A stretch of 64,000 nucleotides of DNA, from assembly GCA_051294375.1 (NCBI GenBank), contig CM119269.1, forward strand, positions 2,534,699-2,598,698. Reading direction: 5' to 3'. How positions within the stretch are numbered: the first letter of the stretch is position 1; the number at the start of each line of letters is the position of its first letter. The notes beneath the pieces are model-generated. The model saw only the letters and a program-made list of their open reading frames with translations, was not told the DNA's origin and did not search any database. Shown here one piece after another: positions 1-10,803 of this stretch. This DNA is from Paraspadella gotoi. Lineage: Eukaryota; Chaetognatha. Made by a program: the position numbers and the translations under genes.

Positions 1-3000
1 CAACATCGAAACTATATTGACGCTCATTGACTATGACGCGACCAATATGGCCGCTGAACGAATTCCAATTGTTTTGATAGTCACGGACATCTACAGAAAG
101 TTTGGAATGATCCGGAAATCCGCCTAAATAAAATCCCGATGAAATGTCCAGATGCGTCATGGAATGTTGAAGGACTTTGTTTTCATAAGTATCACCGACG
201 ATTCCCAACCAGCAAAGGGAGGAATTTCTTCCAGCGTAAATTTCATACCATTTGTCTCTGATCGCAGTAATTTTTATTTCCAGCGTATCAGTCTTAACGT
301 TTCCAGTATTAAACATGAAGACCAATTTATCATTTATAATCCCAATGAAAATAAAATCGCCGCTCCATTTATCCAATTGATGAGCCGCATAGAACAGAAC
401 GCCATTCTGATTTATTTGAAATGGTTTGATGATGAGTTTTATTTCCGTTTTGCTCCTGATGTTGACGGGCAGCAACAGCATGTGAGATTGCAGCTCCGCA
501 TCGAAGTATGGGTCGACAATGTCTACGTCCTTTGAGCATGAATTTCCACTCTTGCCAAAGGGACATTTGCAATTAAAATAAGTTTTATTATGTATCTCAC
601 AAATTCCTCCGTTTACAAGACACTCAAATCCTTGCGTGGAATTTTCACAGCTAAAGTCAGGAATCTCGACCGAGTCAAAAATTTCGCTTGGAAAGTTGCT
701 GTCTTGCTGGCAATCAAGCACGGATCTCGCATTTAATATCACATTGCTGTTTTCGGTTAAGTCTAACTGAAACCAATCGCTCCAAAATGATTTGTAACCT
801 TTACGGACCCATACCTCATGAATACATCCAGAGAAACCTTCTGTATTATTCATAAAAACTTGGCTGTGTGTCTCTGGCAAACCGCCAATGAAAAGGGAAG
901 TCCTTGGTGGTGTATTCATGTCCTTTAGGGAACCCGGTGATCTGCCAGAAGATTCAACAACCTTTGTACTCCTATTCAAGTCAGTAAAGTTGAGCCACCC
1001 GTCTTGACCATCTCGACCGAACGAGAGGAAAAATTCTGTAGTTTCCTGTTCCATAGTTAGTACTGATTGAACGCTTACAATTTCTGTTGGCCCGGAGCCT
1101 AAATCGTATGTAAAGACGATATATCCGTCTTGTCTCAAGTAAACACAGAAACCGTCCCATTTTTTAGCGGAAGGACTCGCTTGTCCATAGTAAAATATCG
1201 TTTGTGAGTTTTCAGATTTAGTCATGTTTTTGGAAAAAACCACATAGAATTCAAAACGCTTAGTAAGTCCGGTCAAGAAAATTTCTAAGTATGAATCATA
1301 TCCAAATGGCGACCCCACGAATCTGGGATTGCTGATTCTAATACTTTCTGTGCATCTGATACCGGATTGGCCGAACCCGCAAAGGCATAAGTGTGATTGT
1401 TCATTGAGTGAGAGGGTGCATGTTGAATCCCCATAGCAAGGATTCTTATCACAGATTTTCCGTTGGCAGAAAGTTCCCTCAAATCCGGGAAGACAGTCAC
1501 AACTCAGCTCGTTGTGGGCCACATTGATTGCAGAATCGGGAATAATCTCTTCGCAGCTTGCGTTATTTTTGCAAGGTTCGAAATCGCAAAGGCTCTGATT
1601 GCGTGTGTGGCAATTGTCGAAAGTGCCACGACTTTCTGAGGTATCTAATACAATGTCCCTCTCTTCTCCATTAACCATTAAATTCTGCATGCATCCTTTT
1701 GCACCGACAACGTTCATAGAGAGAAAGTCTATATGTAAACTGGAAAATTTATCGGATATTGATCCTAAGAAAAGAGTAATTAAAGTTTGATTAGACCATA
1801 ATGATGATAATCTTGGGCAGTAGTACGGAAAAGGAGTCTCATTAAGTCGAATATGTAGCATAAATAAAAAGTCTTTTTCAATCACAATTTGGACATTGTG
1901 AGGTGATCCAACCGTGAGAGCCGTCGTCACGTGCTTAGAATATATATCACTATCTGAACACGTGATGAAAAATGTAGTTTCCTTTTCATTAATTTCGAGT
2001 AATGAAAAAAAGTCGTTCTCATTATTTTTAAGATGCAACAAATACAAAACTCCAGAAAGTTTTTCTGGAATAAAATCAAAAGTAACAAGATGCGGAAACT
2101 GAGTTTGCAATGTACCTTTGTGAACTAAATACGCATTTCCATCGAAATGAGGAAAAAAAATGCTCGTCTCAACTTCACAGTTTTTTCCAAGAAAGCCAAC
2201 TTTACACTCACAGAAATAAGTTAAAGAAATCATATCCTCGCGAATTGCATTGATGCATTTCCCATTATTTTCGCAGACCCAATCGAATGAACATGGTAAT
2301 GCGTTTTCCGTGACACACTGAGAAAAGTATTTATTTTTATCTTGCTCAAAGATCAAGAGAGCGCAATACCCAGTTAAGCAAGAATCGTTCTGACATTCGC
2401 TCGTTCCGTCTGAAGTGTTGTAGAATGCTGTAGTTTTTGGTAGGGTAAGCGAAGTTGTTGAATAAAAAATTTGAGCGTCGAAATTTGAAAAATGTGTTGT
2501 TGAAATTGAAGAATCATCCGTAAAGTAGAATTCTGTAGAGAAAGTGCTTTGTGATGTAACAGAAAATTCTATGGACGTTTCAAAAATGGTTGTTGATAAA
2601 TTTTCTTCTTGTAACAATGTACTAGTTTCATTACAAAATGATCCCGAGTAATTTTGAAGGCATTGGCACAAAAAACCAGTGAAAGAGGTTGTGTCTAGCA
2701 TTGGATAGCATGTCCCTCTGTTCTGGCATGGATTGCTTCGACACGGATCTTGTAAAGCAACGATTGAAGAACTAGTTTGCAGAAGATTGAATGCTGAAAA
2801 GCTACTATAAAATTGTGAAGTTTGAATAAGATCATATGAAGGGATGCCAGTAGAAAGTTCAGAAGTTCGAAGAAGTTTGATGGAAGAGCTATCACTAGAA
2901 AACATTGATGTTTCGAATGAATGAGTTATAGTTGAAAGAGTATTAGTTTGTAAATAAGTCAATGAATTGGTGGAAGATACATTGGCGATGAATTCAAATC

Positions 3001-3777
3001 TACTAGAGCAGGCAGAGCTCCCATTAAGACATTTACAAGTAAAAGATCCCAGTTCATTGACGCAAATCGTGTTATTCTGACAAGCATTTAGATCCACGCA
3101 TTCATCTACGTCTGTGGTGCATAGTTGGCCAGTCCATCCACTTTGACAAATACACTTGTAGCTGCCCAAAGTGTTTAAACATCTGGCGCCATTCATGCAA
3201 AGTGGACGTAATGAGAGACATTCGTCAAGATCCTCATTACAGCTGCTTCCCGTCCAACCAGGTTCGTTGCACGCGCAAACATAGGACAAGTGTTTGTCTA
3301 TGCACGTCGCGTTACTCGAGCAGTTATTGTCGAGACAATCATCCGAGGACCGTTCGCACCTGTCCCCAGCAAATCCCGGCATGCACAAACATTCGTAACC
3401 ATCGTTCTTGTCCACGCAGATGCCACGATCCTCTCCGAAACAAGGATGAGTCTTTCCGAAAGAGGCGCAGTCGTTGACGTTCGTCTCGCACCTGCTGCCC
3501 GTAAAGCCCGTCGAGCAGATGCAGTCGAATCCCCTCGCGGATGCGTCGTTGGGACGACACTTTCCATCGTTGTAGCATTGGTCGATGTCGCATGGCTTGA
3601 AGCGACAATCTCCGCCGACGAAATTGTAGGGAAAAACGCAGAAGCATTCGTAGCCGGAGATTTTGTCGACGCATTTGCCTCCGTTGAGGCAAGGCTCGCT
3701 GAGGCAGTCGTCGTCGGGGTCTGCCTCGCAGTCCTCGCCAGTGAGTGGAGGAGGACAAACGCATTTCCGGGTCGATC
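1..3777 (-). CDS. Large 3' exon of a Crumbs/Eyes-shut-type EGF and laminin-G protein (continues beyond the window)
   Basis: The minus-strand frame is open from 3777 to 1, which I checked codon by codon: about 1,258 codons with no stop. It starts after an AG acceptor (3779-3778) in phase 1. Domains in order, approximate positions: end of EGF5 (3777-3722), EGF6-11 (3720-3012) with the usual six-cysteine pattern, a Ser/Thr-rich linker (3005-2755), EGF12 (2752-2640), a second Ser/Thr linker (2635-2405), a longer cysteine-rich EGF-like block (2403-2170), LamG1 (2165-1610), two EGFs (1605-1350), LamG2 (1345-690), one EGF (655-540) and LamG3 (535-1, cut by the edge). LamG hallmarks such as FIGGLP and YLGGFP, followed by FSGCI and FSGHI, are visible. 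The alternating LamG/EGF order is known from Crumbs, an apical polarity protein, and from Eyes shut, a secreted photoreceptor matrix protein. The transmembrane and FERM/PDZ-binding tail that would decide between them lies outside the window. Third positions become markedly AT-rich below about 3000. Confidence 0.88.
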
Positions 3778-3813
<36 letters not shown>

Positions 3814-3888
3814 TGTAACGAATTTAACATGTTAACAGTTTAGTTTAACATTAATTACTTCAGTAATGTTAACAATATCTATTCTCAC
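3778..3888 (-). other. Intron whose polypyrimidine tract is a (CT)n microsatellite
   Basis: This 111-bp intron has donor GTGAGA at 3888-3883. Its acceptor side is an uninterrupted CT run of about 30 bases on the coding strand (GA at 3780-3810), ending directly in CAG at 3780-3778. The microsatellite occupies the position of the polypyrimidine tract. Confidence 0.8.
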
Positions 3889-4181
3889 CATCCCCGTTTT
3901 CTACGCACGTCCCGCCGTTGAAACACGGACGGGCGTCACACGGCGACGGCGTTTCCGTCGTCGTCGGCGCCGGAAGGCAAATAGGCGCCGCGTTTCCGGT
4001 TTGAGAGCAGACGAATCCTTCGCCGCAAACACCGGGCGTCCGGCAATCCGGCAAACGCTCCTCGCAGGTCTTGCCGGTGAATCCTGTGCTGCAGACGCAC
4101 TTGAAGTCGGCGACTCGATCGAGGCAAATCCCGTTGTCGCCGCAGGGACGAGCAGCGCAGTCGTCGATGTTAATCTCGCAC
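3889..4181 (-). CDS. Internal exon with EGF3-5 of the EGF/LamG protein
   Basis: This exon is 293 bp, with acceptor AG at 4183-4182 and donor GT at 3888-3887. It joins the preceding exon in phase 2, completing an Arg codon between GE and CEINIDDC, and the next exon in phase 1, completing a Gly codon. It encodes a six-cysteine EGF repeat starting INIDDCAARPCGDNG, a shorter cysteine-poor one followed by a Thr/Pro linker (PAPTTTETPSP), and the first half of another EGF (PCFNGGTCVENGDG). Both junctions keep the cysteine spacing intact, which is strong support for the splice choices. The DNA is GC-rich, like the upstream exon. Confidence 0.85.
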
Positions 4182-4469
4182 CTGGGTAGGTTGGTTTGTT
4201 GTTATTATGTTTAATACAATCAGTTTGCTATCTTATTAATCCTTCTTTTTGCTTTAGCTTTTTCGCTCTTTTTGTCTCTTTGGTTCGATGGCTTATTGTT
4301 TTAATTTACTGATTTTGATGATTTTTATTGTGCGTTTATTTTGGGAATTGGTTGGAATTGGTATTTTTCAAACCAATTCCCAATATAATTATATATATAA
4401 TATATATAATTATATAACTCTGTCACTCTCCCTTCCCCTAAGCTTCGATATATATATATACTTTCTTAC
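4182..4469 (-). other. Intron of the EGF/LamG gene
   Basis: This 288-bp, AT-rich, phase-2 intron contains a TATATA-type stretch at about 4388-4460. The donor is GTAAGA and the acceptor CTACCCAG. Confidence 0.8.
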
Positions 4470-5247
4470 CTTTCCCCGTCGAAACCGTCACTGCAATCGC
4501 AGGCGTAGCCCAACTCGTCGTCGGGATCCTTCAAGCACACCCCGGCGCCGTCGTTGCAGAGGTAATACTTGTCCAGACCTTCGCAGACGCGCGGGTCGAC
4601 GTCCTCGCAATTCTCTCCCGCGAATCCTGGATGGCAGAGACAGCGGAAGCCGCATTGCAGCTCATCGACGGGATGAAGGACGCATCGGCCTCGGGTTGAG
4701 CAGAAGGCGGCGGCGGAATCGGCGGCAGCGGCGGCGCCTTCACAGTTTTTAAAGTGAACGTCGACGCGGAGCCGTAAAGAGGTCGTGCAGTTACCGGCAT
4801 CGTCGCTGAAAAAGAGAGTCGTCGATCCGTCACCAGTCTCCACGCCCAAAGACTCCGTCAACAGCGTCGTGGATAGAGTAACAGCTCCGTTCGCGGGCGA
4901 AAGAACGAGCAGATCCAGCGGCGGCGTCGACGCGGCTTCGCAGCGGCCAGCGTCGTGGAAAGCGATCCCGGTGAGGTGGACGGATGAGGAAGAGGAGGAG
5001 GCGTTGGAGGGAAAGAGGATGGTAAGGTTTTGATTGAGGCGGACGCTGCAGGAGGAAGAAGAGGAGGAGGAGTAAGGAACGCAGTCGACCGTCGAGTCCT
5101 TCTCGTCAAATCCCCATCCGATGACGACTTCGCTGGAGTTGGAAGCGATCGTCCACTCGATCAATGGCGTCGTCGGATGAGGCATTTGTAACTCGCGACG
5201 GAAGCCGCAGTCGGAGGTGAGGGACGAAGAGAGGGGAAGTAATAAGG
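4470..5247 (-). CDS. Exon with N-terminal domain and EGF1-2 of the EGF/LamG protein
   Basis: The donor GT is at 4469-4468 (AAAG|GTAAG). The 5' end is set at a pyrimidine-rich acceptor (AG at 5249-5248). The frame stays open upstream past 5353, but no in-frame ATG is seen there, so the exon probably does not contain the start codon. It begins with a hydrophobic stretch LLLPLSSSLTS followed by DCGF, which looks like the end of a signal peptide. About 150 residues follow with few cysteines and several NxS/T sites (NSS, NLT, NAS, NCT), a beta-rich region I cannot assign to a family. It ends with two EGF repeats, the second finishing at SDGFDGER. Poly-Ser and poly-Ala runs come from TCC/TCG and GCC/GCG codons. 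Confidence 0.75.
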
Positions 5248-5513
5248 CTGCGGGGGGAGGAAGGGATTGAGGTGAGGTGAGGGAAGATGGTTCGTGAAAT
5301 AGAAGGCAGATATGGGGGATGATGGTAGGTTTTTGGTAAGTTAAGTGGGACAAGGAAATTGAATTATTAAATACTGATTTATCTTCTCTATCAAACGAAA
5401 AACTTAAACGCCCCCCTACATTCTATCGACAAATGCGCGAACTAAAACGACGGAACTTTTCCCCGAAATCTCTTACATCACGTTTTACTCTGTAAATTTG
5501 TGAAACTGTAAAC

Positions 5514-5646
5514 CTGAAAGGCAAACAAAGATGGCGACGACGGTTGGTCCCGCCCAGCGCCGCTTCGACGCCGCTCCCTTCCGGCTCTTTTCTTTTCTCC
5601 AACGACGAAACCCGAACTCTTTTCTGACGATAAAAAATCTTAGCAT
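5514..5646 (-). CDS. Candidate first coding exon (signal-peptide start) of the EGF/LamG protein
   Basis: From ATG at 5646 the frame encodes 44 residues: a long basic N-region ending SKRRWAG and then TVVAIFVCLS. If spliced at CAG|GTTTAC (exon end 5514) to 5247, the phase-1 junction makes an Ala codon and fuses two hydrophobic halves (VVAIFVCLS plus ALLLPL) before SSSLTS, a good signal-peptide core followed by DCGF. The donor is weak (GTTTAC), and an ATG at 5721 is an alternative start. The intron would be 266 bp. This is inference from phase and hydrophobicity only; transcript data could easily move the first exon elsewhere. Confidence 0.4.
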
Positions 5647-5721
5647 CGCGATTTGTTTTGTTTTTTGTTTCTTTTTTTTTTTACGTTTCAAAGTTCGTTT
5701 TTTATCATTCTGTCGAAACAT

Positions 5722-6450
5722 AAATAGAATCGATATTCAGTATGTTTTTTTAATATAAAAAAATTGGAAGGTGAAAAGTTAGAAAATCTAATTAATTTAA
5801 TAAAATTATCTATCGAATCTCTTTAATTTCAAATGGATGATTGAAGCTTTGCGATTGCGACATCATACAGGAATCGCTCATGAATTAAAATTTAATCTTC
5901 AAATATTTTTTTTTTGATATACACAAATACATTACAAATTCAAAATTAAATTTAGTTCCTGAAAAAATTTGAAAACCCCAAACTTAAAAATATCATGCGC
6001 GAAAAAATTCGATGTAGAGAGACGACATTAGCGACGGCACGCAAACCCTTTGGCGTGCGAAACAGAATCGCCGCCTCAAGATGAGATCCTATTGGTTGGG
6101 AAAGGAATACAAATGAAGAATTGTGATTGGCCGAAGCAAGGTAAGGACGGACAGTTCGCGAACGTGCGATATGATTGGTCGAATGGGTAGCTGGGATTAA
6201 GCGCGACGATTGGCCGTCAGTGATAAGTTAATGGTGAGTTTGTACCAATTTTAAAAAAAGAAATCTTGAAGTCTTTGACATTTTACACTGCGAAAAATTA
6301 AACGCTTAATTCAATATTAAGCTGGAATGAAGGAAGATAAGGAAAATAAATATAAATCAATTTTGAATGCGTTTTTTTCTGAGAAATAATATCCAATAGA
6401 AGGAAATACAGAGCAGAGAAGAAAAATCGATGGAAAAATCGACCCGAATT
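5722..6450. other. Intergenic DNA, AT-rich apart from the CCAAT cluster
   Basis: Outside the CCAAT cluster this holds A/T runs and no open frame with coding character. Confidence 0.5.
6085..6215 (-). promoter_or_regulatory. Cluster of CCAAT boxes upstream of the EGF/LamG gene
   Basis: At least four ATTGG motifs on the plus strand (about 6089, 6123, 6172 and 6207), which are CCAAT on the minus strand, lie 40-50 bp apart in a moderately GC-rich stretch, about 450 bp upstream of the candidate first exon. NF-Y binds such arrays in animal promoters. No TATA box is evident. Promoter function is inferred. Confidence 0.4.
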
Positions 6451-6451
6451 C

Positions 6452-6472
6452 TCTCTCTGCTCTCTCTCTCTC

Positions 6473-6552
<80 letters not shown>

Positions 6553-6864
6553 ACAGACACAAAATGCAAAAGAGAAATCTCGATATTAAATTTCTGTCTC
6601 CAAGCGAGCGAAGGCCAGATAACGTCCGTCCAATATCCATATACACATGAGCGCAATGTCTCGTAAAATAACAAAAATACTGAAGTTTTTAAAAAATGGA
6701 AAAAGAATAAAGAGAATAGGAGCAAGCGGCACGGGGGGGGGAGGAAATGTAAATTTCAGATTTTTAATACCTCTTGGATTTAAATAAAAATAAATCTGAG
6801 AATTTCTGCACGTGCAAGAGGATTAATTTTCTGTTCCTAAAAAAAAATGTTCAATACGACAAAA

Positions 6865-6923
<59 letters not shown>

Positions 6924-7013
6924 AGAGAGAGAGAGAGAGAGAGAGAGAAATAGAGAGAGAGAGAGAGCAAAGAAGGAGCAGAGAGAGAGAGAGAGAGACA
7001 GAGCGCAAAGAAG
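6452..7013. repeat. Facing (CT)n and (GA)n microsatellites
   Basis: A (CT)n tract at about 6452-6549 and an interrupted (GA)n tract at about 6868-7013 lie in opposite orientation about 320 bp apart, so the strands could pair as a long hairpin. Open frames through the tracts encode only Glu-Arg or Leu-Ser repeats and are not genes. Confidence 0.9.
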
Positions 7014-7290
7014 AGGAAGAAGGCATAAACAAACAAGAGGCTTCCTCTTTGACCCAGATGCCGAGATCAATTTTCGAGGCCTCCAATCGGGTTTCAAAGT
7101 CGAAGACAACGACGACGACGCTGAAGACGATAGCGATTTGGATTTCGATTCGGAGTTCGCGGGTTCGAGGCTGAACGGAGTCGAGAGGCGACCGACTCGA
7201 TTCCATTTGTAACAGTTAGAAAATTGTGATCAGAAACTAAATTTTCTCTCACAAAAATAAGGTTTTTAAATCTTCCGCAGATTTTTTAAC
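7014..7290. other. No supported gene; short open frames on both strands
   Basis: Plus-strand DNA encodes an acidic stretch (DNDDDAEDDSDLDFDSEF) that is open only because it continues from the GA repeat. The opposite strand is also open. I see no splice or start signal that favours either. Confidence 0.4.
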
Positions 7291-7299
7291 TTCCGACCG

Positions 7300-7625
7300 G
7301 GCAACAACATTTTTATGTCGGACGCCACCGCCTCCTCCGCCCCGGCCGCCGCCGGACGACTACTGACGCCGCCTTCAACGCCTCCGCCTCTTTTTCCGGC
7401 GCCGACACGAAATTTGCATTTCCTCCGGCGGCGGCGTCGGCTGCGGCGGCGGCTGCCTCGGCGTAAAGCTGCCATCGGAATGGGACGAGTGAGATGGAAG
7501 ACGACGGACGAACGATGGAAGAAACGAGACGTCGACGGACGAGAGATTTTACGAGTTCGATTCCATCACTGGTTCCATCCATTCACGTCGTTCCTCTCAC
7601 AATCGCCGTCGGTTTCGTGAGTTTG
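7300..7625. promoter_or_regulatory. CpG-rich, island-like block
   Basis: This GC-rich segment, densest at 7316-7480, has many CGCCG/CGGCGG repeats in otherwise AT-rich or simple-repeat DNA. Both strands are open (Arg-rich on plus, Ala-rich on minus), typical of GC-rich triplet repeats. It could be a promoter or first exon of an unknown gene; nothing decides this. Confidence 0.35.
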
Positions 7626-8370
7626 GATGTCCGATGAGAAGATGGCCTCAAGAAACCAATCGAGGCAGCCATTCCCGTTCATTAACATTTTTTTTTCTCT
7701 CCCAAAACTGTTCACATCGACGAAAATTCCTCTCACGTTCGATCCTCCACATCCTCAACTCACCCAAAATCACAAACGGAACCAGGAACCAGGATACTTA
7801 CCATAAAGTCGGCAACGCCATTTAGTGCTGGGTCACGATCGACATGAATTTCAAAATGTCTGATTCCATTCGGTTTTCAACGAACAGATTGAGATTTGTA
7901 ATCCATCGCCATAATCTGCTGGGCGTTTTCCTCTCCCATTGTTTTTCTATTTCCTCCCTCTCTTCTCCTTTCCCTCCCTATTTTCTTCCTCCACCCTCTT
8001 TACCTACCCCCCTTCCCCCTCTCCTCCCCCTCCCATTCTCTTCCCCCTCCTTCGAACCCCCCCGTCGATTCCTCGCCAGATCTCACGCTCTTTTGCTCCG
8101 CCCAACTTCGCTTTCCTCTTTCTCTGCAAAACGCGCACGAGTCTCTGCATTTCGCTTTGCATTTGGGTCTCAATCCGCTTCAGTAACTCTATCCTCGACC
8201 GAGGGATTTTTGCTGATTGTCTGCTGGATTGAATACCGAATACTTGGTTGATTTATTTTCATCGTTAAAATGATTAATTCGCTGAGTCGCTCTTTTTTTT
8301 TCATTTAGTTATTTTTAAATTCCTTCAATCATTCATTTAATTTGAATCCTTCATTCTTTTATTCATACTT
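7626..8370. other. Pyrimidine-rich intergenic DNA
   Basis: The plus strand at about 7925-8110 is almost all C and T, built from CCTCCC and TTCC runs. I see no gene. Confidence 0.5.
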
Positions 8371-8375
8371 TCGTT

Positions 8376-8448
8376 TATTCATTCATTCATTCAGTCCGTC
8401 ATATATTCATTCATTCATTCATTCATTCATTCATTCATTCATTCATTG
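8376..8448 (+). repeat. (ATTC)n microsatellite
   Basis: ATTC units are tandem at 8376-8392 and again at 8404-8447, separated by a short degenerate stretch. Confidence 0.9.
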
Positions 8449-8682
8449 CTTTCACTCACATTCGCCGAGTAAGACGTGAAGGACTTCATCGTTTTATCCT
8501 TGAGGATAAAAAAAAAAATATCCAGCCATATTTTTTTTAGATCGCTCTACTAAACATTTTTTTCTTCTCGAAAATATTTTTTTATTCTTCCTTCACGGTT
8601 TTAGTCTCCGTTCTTATTTTTTTCATTTTTTATCTCCTTCATTTTTCCACTCAGACTTTTTTATCTCAGCTTTTTTTCTCCT

Positions 8683-9000
8683 TTTTTTTAATATCATAAG
8701 TGACCAATGTTATGTCTTATATATCTCCTTTTCTGCTTTTTTCCTTTTTTTTTAATATAATAAGTGACCAATCTTATGTCTTATATGTCTCCTTTTCTGC
8801 TTTTTTCCTTTTTTTTTAATATAATAAGTGACCAATCTTATGTCTTATATGTCTCCTTTTCTGCTTTTTTCATTTTTTTTTAATATAATAAATGACCAAT
8901 CTTATGTCTTATATGTCTCCTTTTCAGCTTTTTTCCTTTTTTTTTAATATAATAAGTGGCCAATCTTATGTCTTATATGTCTCCCTTTCCATTTTTTCCT
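8683..9000 (+). repeat. Five-copy 64-bp tandem repeat
   Basis: The landmark AGTGACCAATCTTATG recurs with exact 64-bp spacing (starts about 8699, 8763, 8827, 8891, 8955). Each unit carries a T-run, TAATATAATAA, the landmark and CTCCTTTTCTGC. Copies differ by only a few bases and no indels, so the array is young. Confidence 0.92.
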
Positions 9001-9055
9001 TTTTTTTCCTCCCTCAAACTCGTCACTTTTCTTCCTTAATCACCCTCTCCAATTC

Positions 9056-9058
<3 letters not shown>

Positions 9059-9110
<52 letters not shown>

Positions 9111-9330
9111 GCCGTCAAGAATGACGTACTGTATCTGTCATCGCTTTTATTTTCCTTTTATCTCTTCTTTATATTCTTCTTTACAGGAGGCTCAATTCTT
9201 CTCGCGCGGATACGAATTCGTTTTTTTCCCCGGGAAATAAGAATATTCTTAAGCCATTTTGAAGAGAGAGAGAGAGAGAGAGAAGAGAAATAGGAGGAGG
9301 AGAGGAGAGAGAGAGAGAGAGAGAGAGATA
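9059..9330. repeat. (CT)n then (GA)n microsatellites
   Basis: CT tracts at 9059-9110 are followed, 150 bp on, by interrupted GA tracts at 9263-9330, another facing pair. Confidence 0.9.
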
Positions 9331-9986
9331 CAAAGAAGAATTTTATAGCTAAAAAAATGTTCATTTTTTTTCCACCAAAAAATGCAAAACAATCTCTTTT
9401 TAAAATTTTGTCGTCTTTCCATTTTTTCTTTCTCTTTATTCTTTTTTTTCTTTTTATTAACGGCGACGATATTTTCGTTTGGGTGGGACGGGAAGAGTCA
9501 TTGCCGCCTTCTAGACCCCCCGCTCGCCTTATTCATGAGTGATTGCGGGTAGTCAAATATAAAAACAGGAATTCATCATCAACTGAGCCGATTTCACTTT
9601 TACGACGTCTGCTTCGGCCAAAGATTAGGGTTGCTTCTCTCTCCCTTTGGTAAGCAGAGGGGGAGTGTGGTGGAGAATGATGACGCCACTTTACGGTTCA
9701 CCACCTGCTCAACGGTTTTCAGTTTTCTCTGCATGGCAAGCTTTGCAAGCTAAGTTTACAATCACTTCTACGTATCGAACGTTTAAAAAAAAACCCGATT
9801 TATTAAATTTTAAAGTTCAATATCCGCCTAAAAAACACAAGGACAAGATGTTAGGTATAACAAGCCGCCGGTATGTAAATAGAAACACACTTTGCACACT
9901 GGCGCACTTAAGTCACGACTAAAATTCTTCACATTGCACACCCTATTCCCTCCCTATAAGCGCATCTGAATGTAGTTCAAACGCCA

Positions 9987-9989
<3 letters not shown>

Positions 9990-10039
<50 letters not shown>

Positions 10040-10042
10040 CTC
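9990..10042 (+). repeat. (CT)n microsatellite
   Basis: An almost pure CT run with one interruption. Confidence 0.9.
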
Positions 10043-10263
10043 CTCGAAGAAGAAGAAAAAACCCGATATCGATAATTCATCATTGGGAAAATGGGCGCGG
10101 CTTGTGGCAGATGGCAAATGGCAACGCAGGATGGCAGATGGTAAAACCAGGTTGGTTTCGATGAACGCATCGGCGAAGGTTCGATGGAGGCTGAGATGAG
10201 CGGAGGGAGAAATGATGGACGGCCGAGTGGAAGTTGCGCTTGGAGGAGGTCGCATTCGAACTA

Positions 10264-10506
10264 GCATGACGATGATGATGGTGATGATAATGATTGTGAT
10301 GGTGATGACGACGACGTCGATGATGATGATGATGATGATGATGACGACGATGACGACGACGCACAGTCCAACAGATTTCTATCCGACGACGGAAAAATTC
10401 ATACCATCTCCGTTACTCTTCCTTTAGAGTATGCTCGATAGGACGACGATGATGATGATAATAATAATGATGATGATGATGACGATGATGATGATGATGA
10501 TGATTG
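10264..10506 (+). repeat. (GAT)n/(GAC)n trinucleotide repeats
   Basis: GAT-rich runs at 10264-10345 and 10446-10505 are interspersed with GAC. The reverse strand reads as poly-His over part of the run, but no gene structure accompanies it. Confidence 0.88.
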
Positions 10507-10534
10507 ACGACACCTTTTAGTGCTCGCTTTCTTA

Positions 10535-10585
10535 CCAGGATTTTGAACCCGACAAGTTAGAGCGGTGTCTACTCTCTGCTTTTAC
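10535..10585 (-). other. tRNA-like (B-box-like) remnant
   Basis: The minus strand contains GGGTTCAAAATCC, close to a T-arm/B-box, next to a CCGCTCTAAC-like segment. The full cloverleaf does not form on inspection. It could be a decayed tRNA or the head of a tRNA-derived SINE. Confidence 0.2.
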
Positions 10586-10589
10586 TTTT

Positions 10590-10763
10590 TAACAATAAAT
10601 TCGCGCGCAAAGATTGATAATGAAACATTTCGCCAAATTATGTAATGTAAATTTTGTACTGATTAATTAAGAATCAACTAAACTAAACATTTTGATCTTG
10701 AAGTGGCATCCGAGGAGCAATTTCGTTTTCCGCATGTGGCCAATCGAGGTTTAGCGGGCGCTA

Positions 10764-10803
<40 letters not shown>

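Noticed and set aside
152-535. 127-codon plus-strand frame
   Set aside because: It is antisense to the LamG3 coding frame; the minus strand has the FYLGGF and FSGHIG hallmarks of LamG.
3202-3830. Long plus- and minus-strand frames overlapping the EGF exon
   Set aside because: They are out of frame with the cysteine-rich reading that matches EGF domains, and are shadows of it.
5353-5353. Start codon at 5353 for the EGF/LamG protein
   Set aside because: The codon is TTG, unlikely in an animal gene. A splice acceptor at 5249-5248 explains the 5' end better.
6430-7206. Open frames through GA/CT tracts (Glu-Arg or Leu-Ser repeat proteins), here and at many other tracts
   Set aside because: Dinucleotide repeats contain no stop codons, so they create long frames on both strands; flanks lack coding character.
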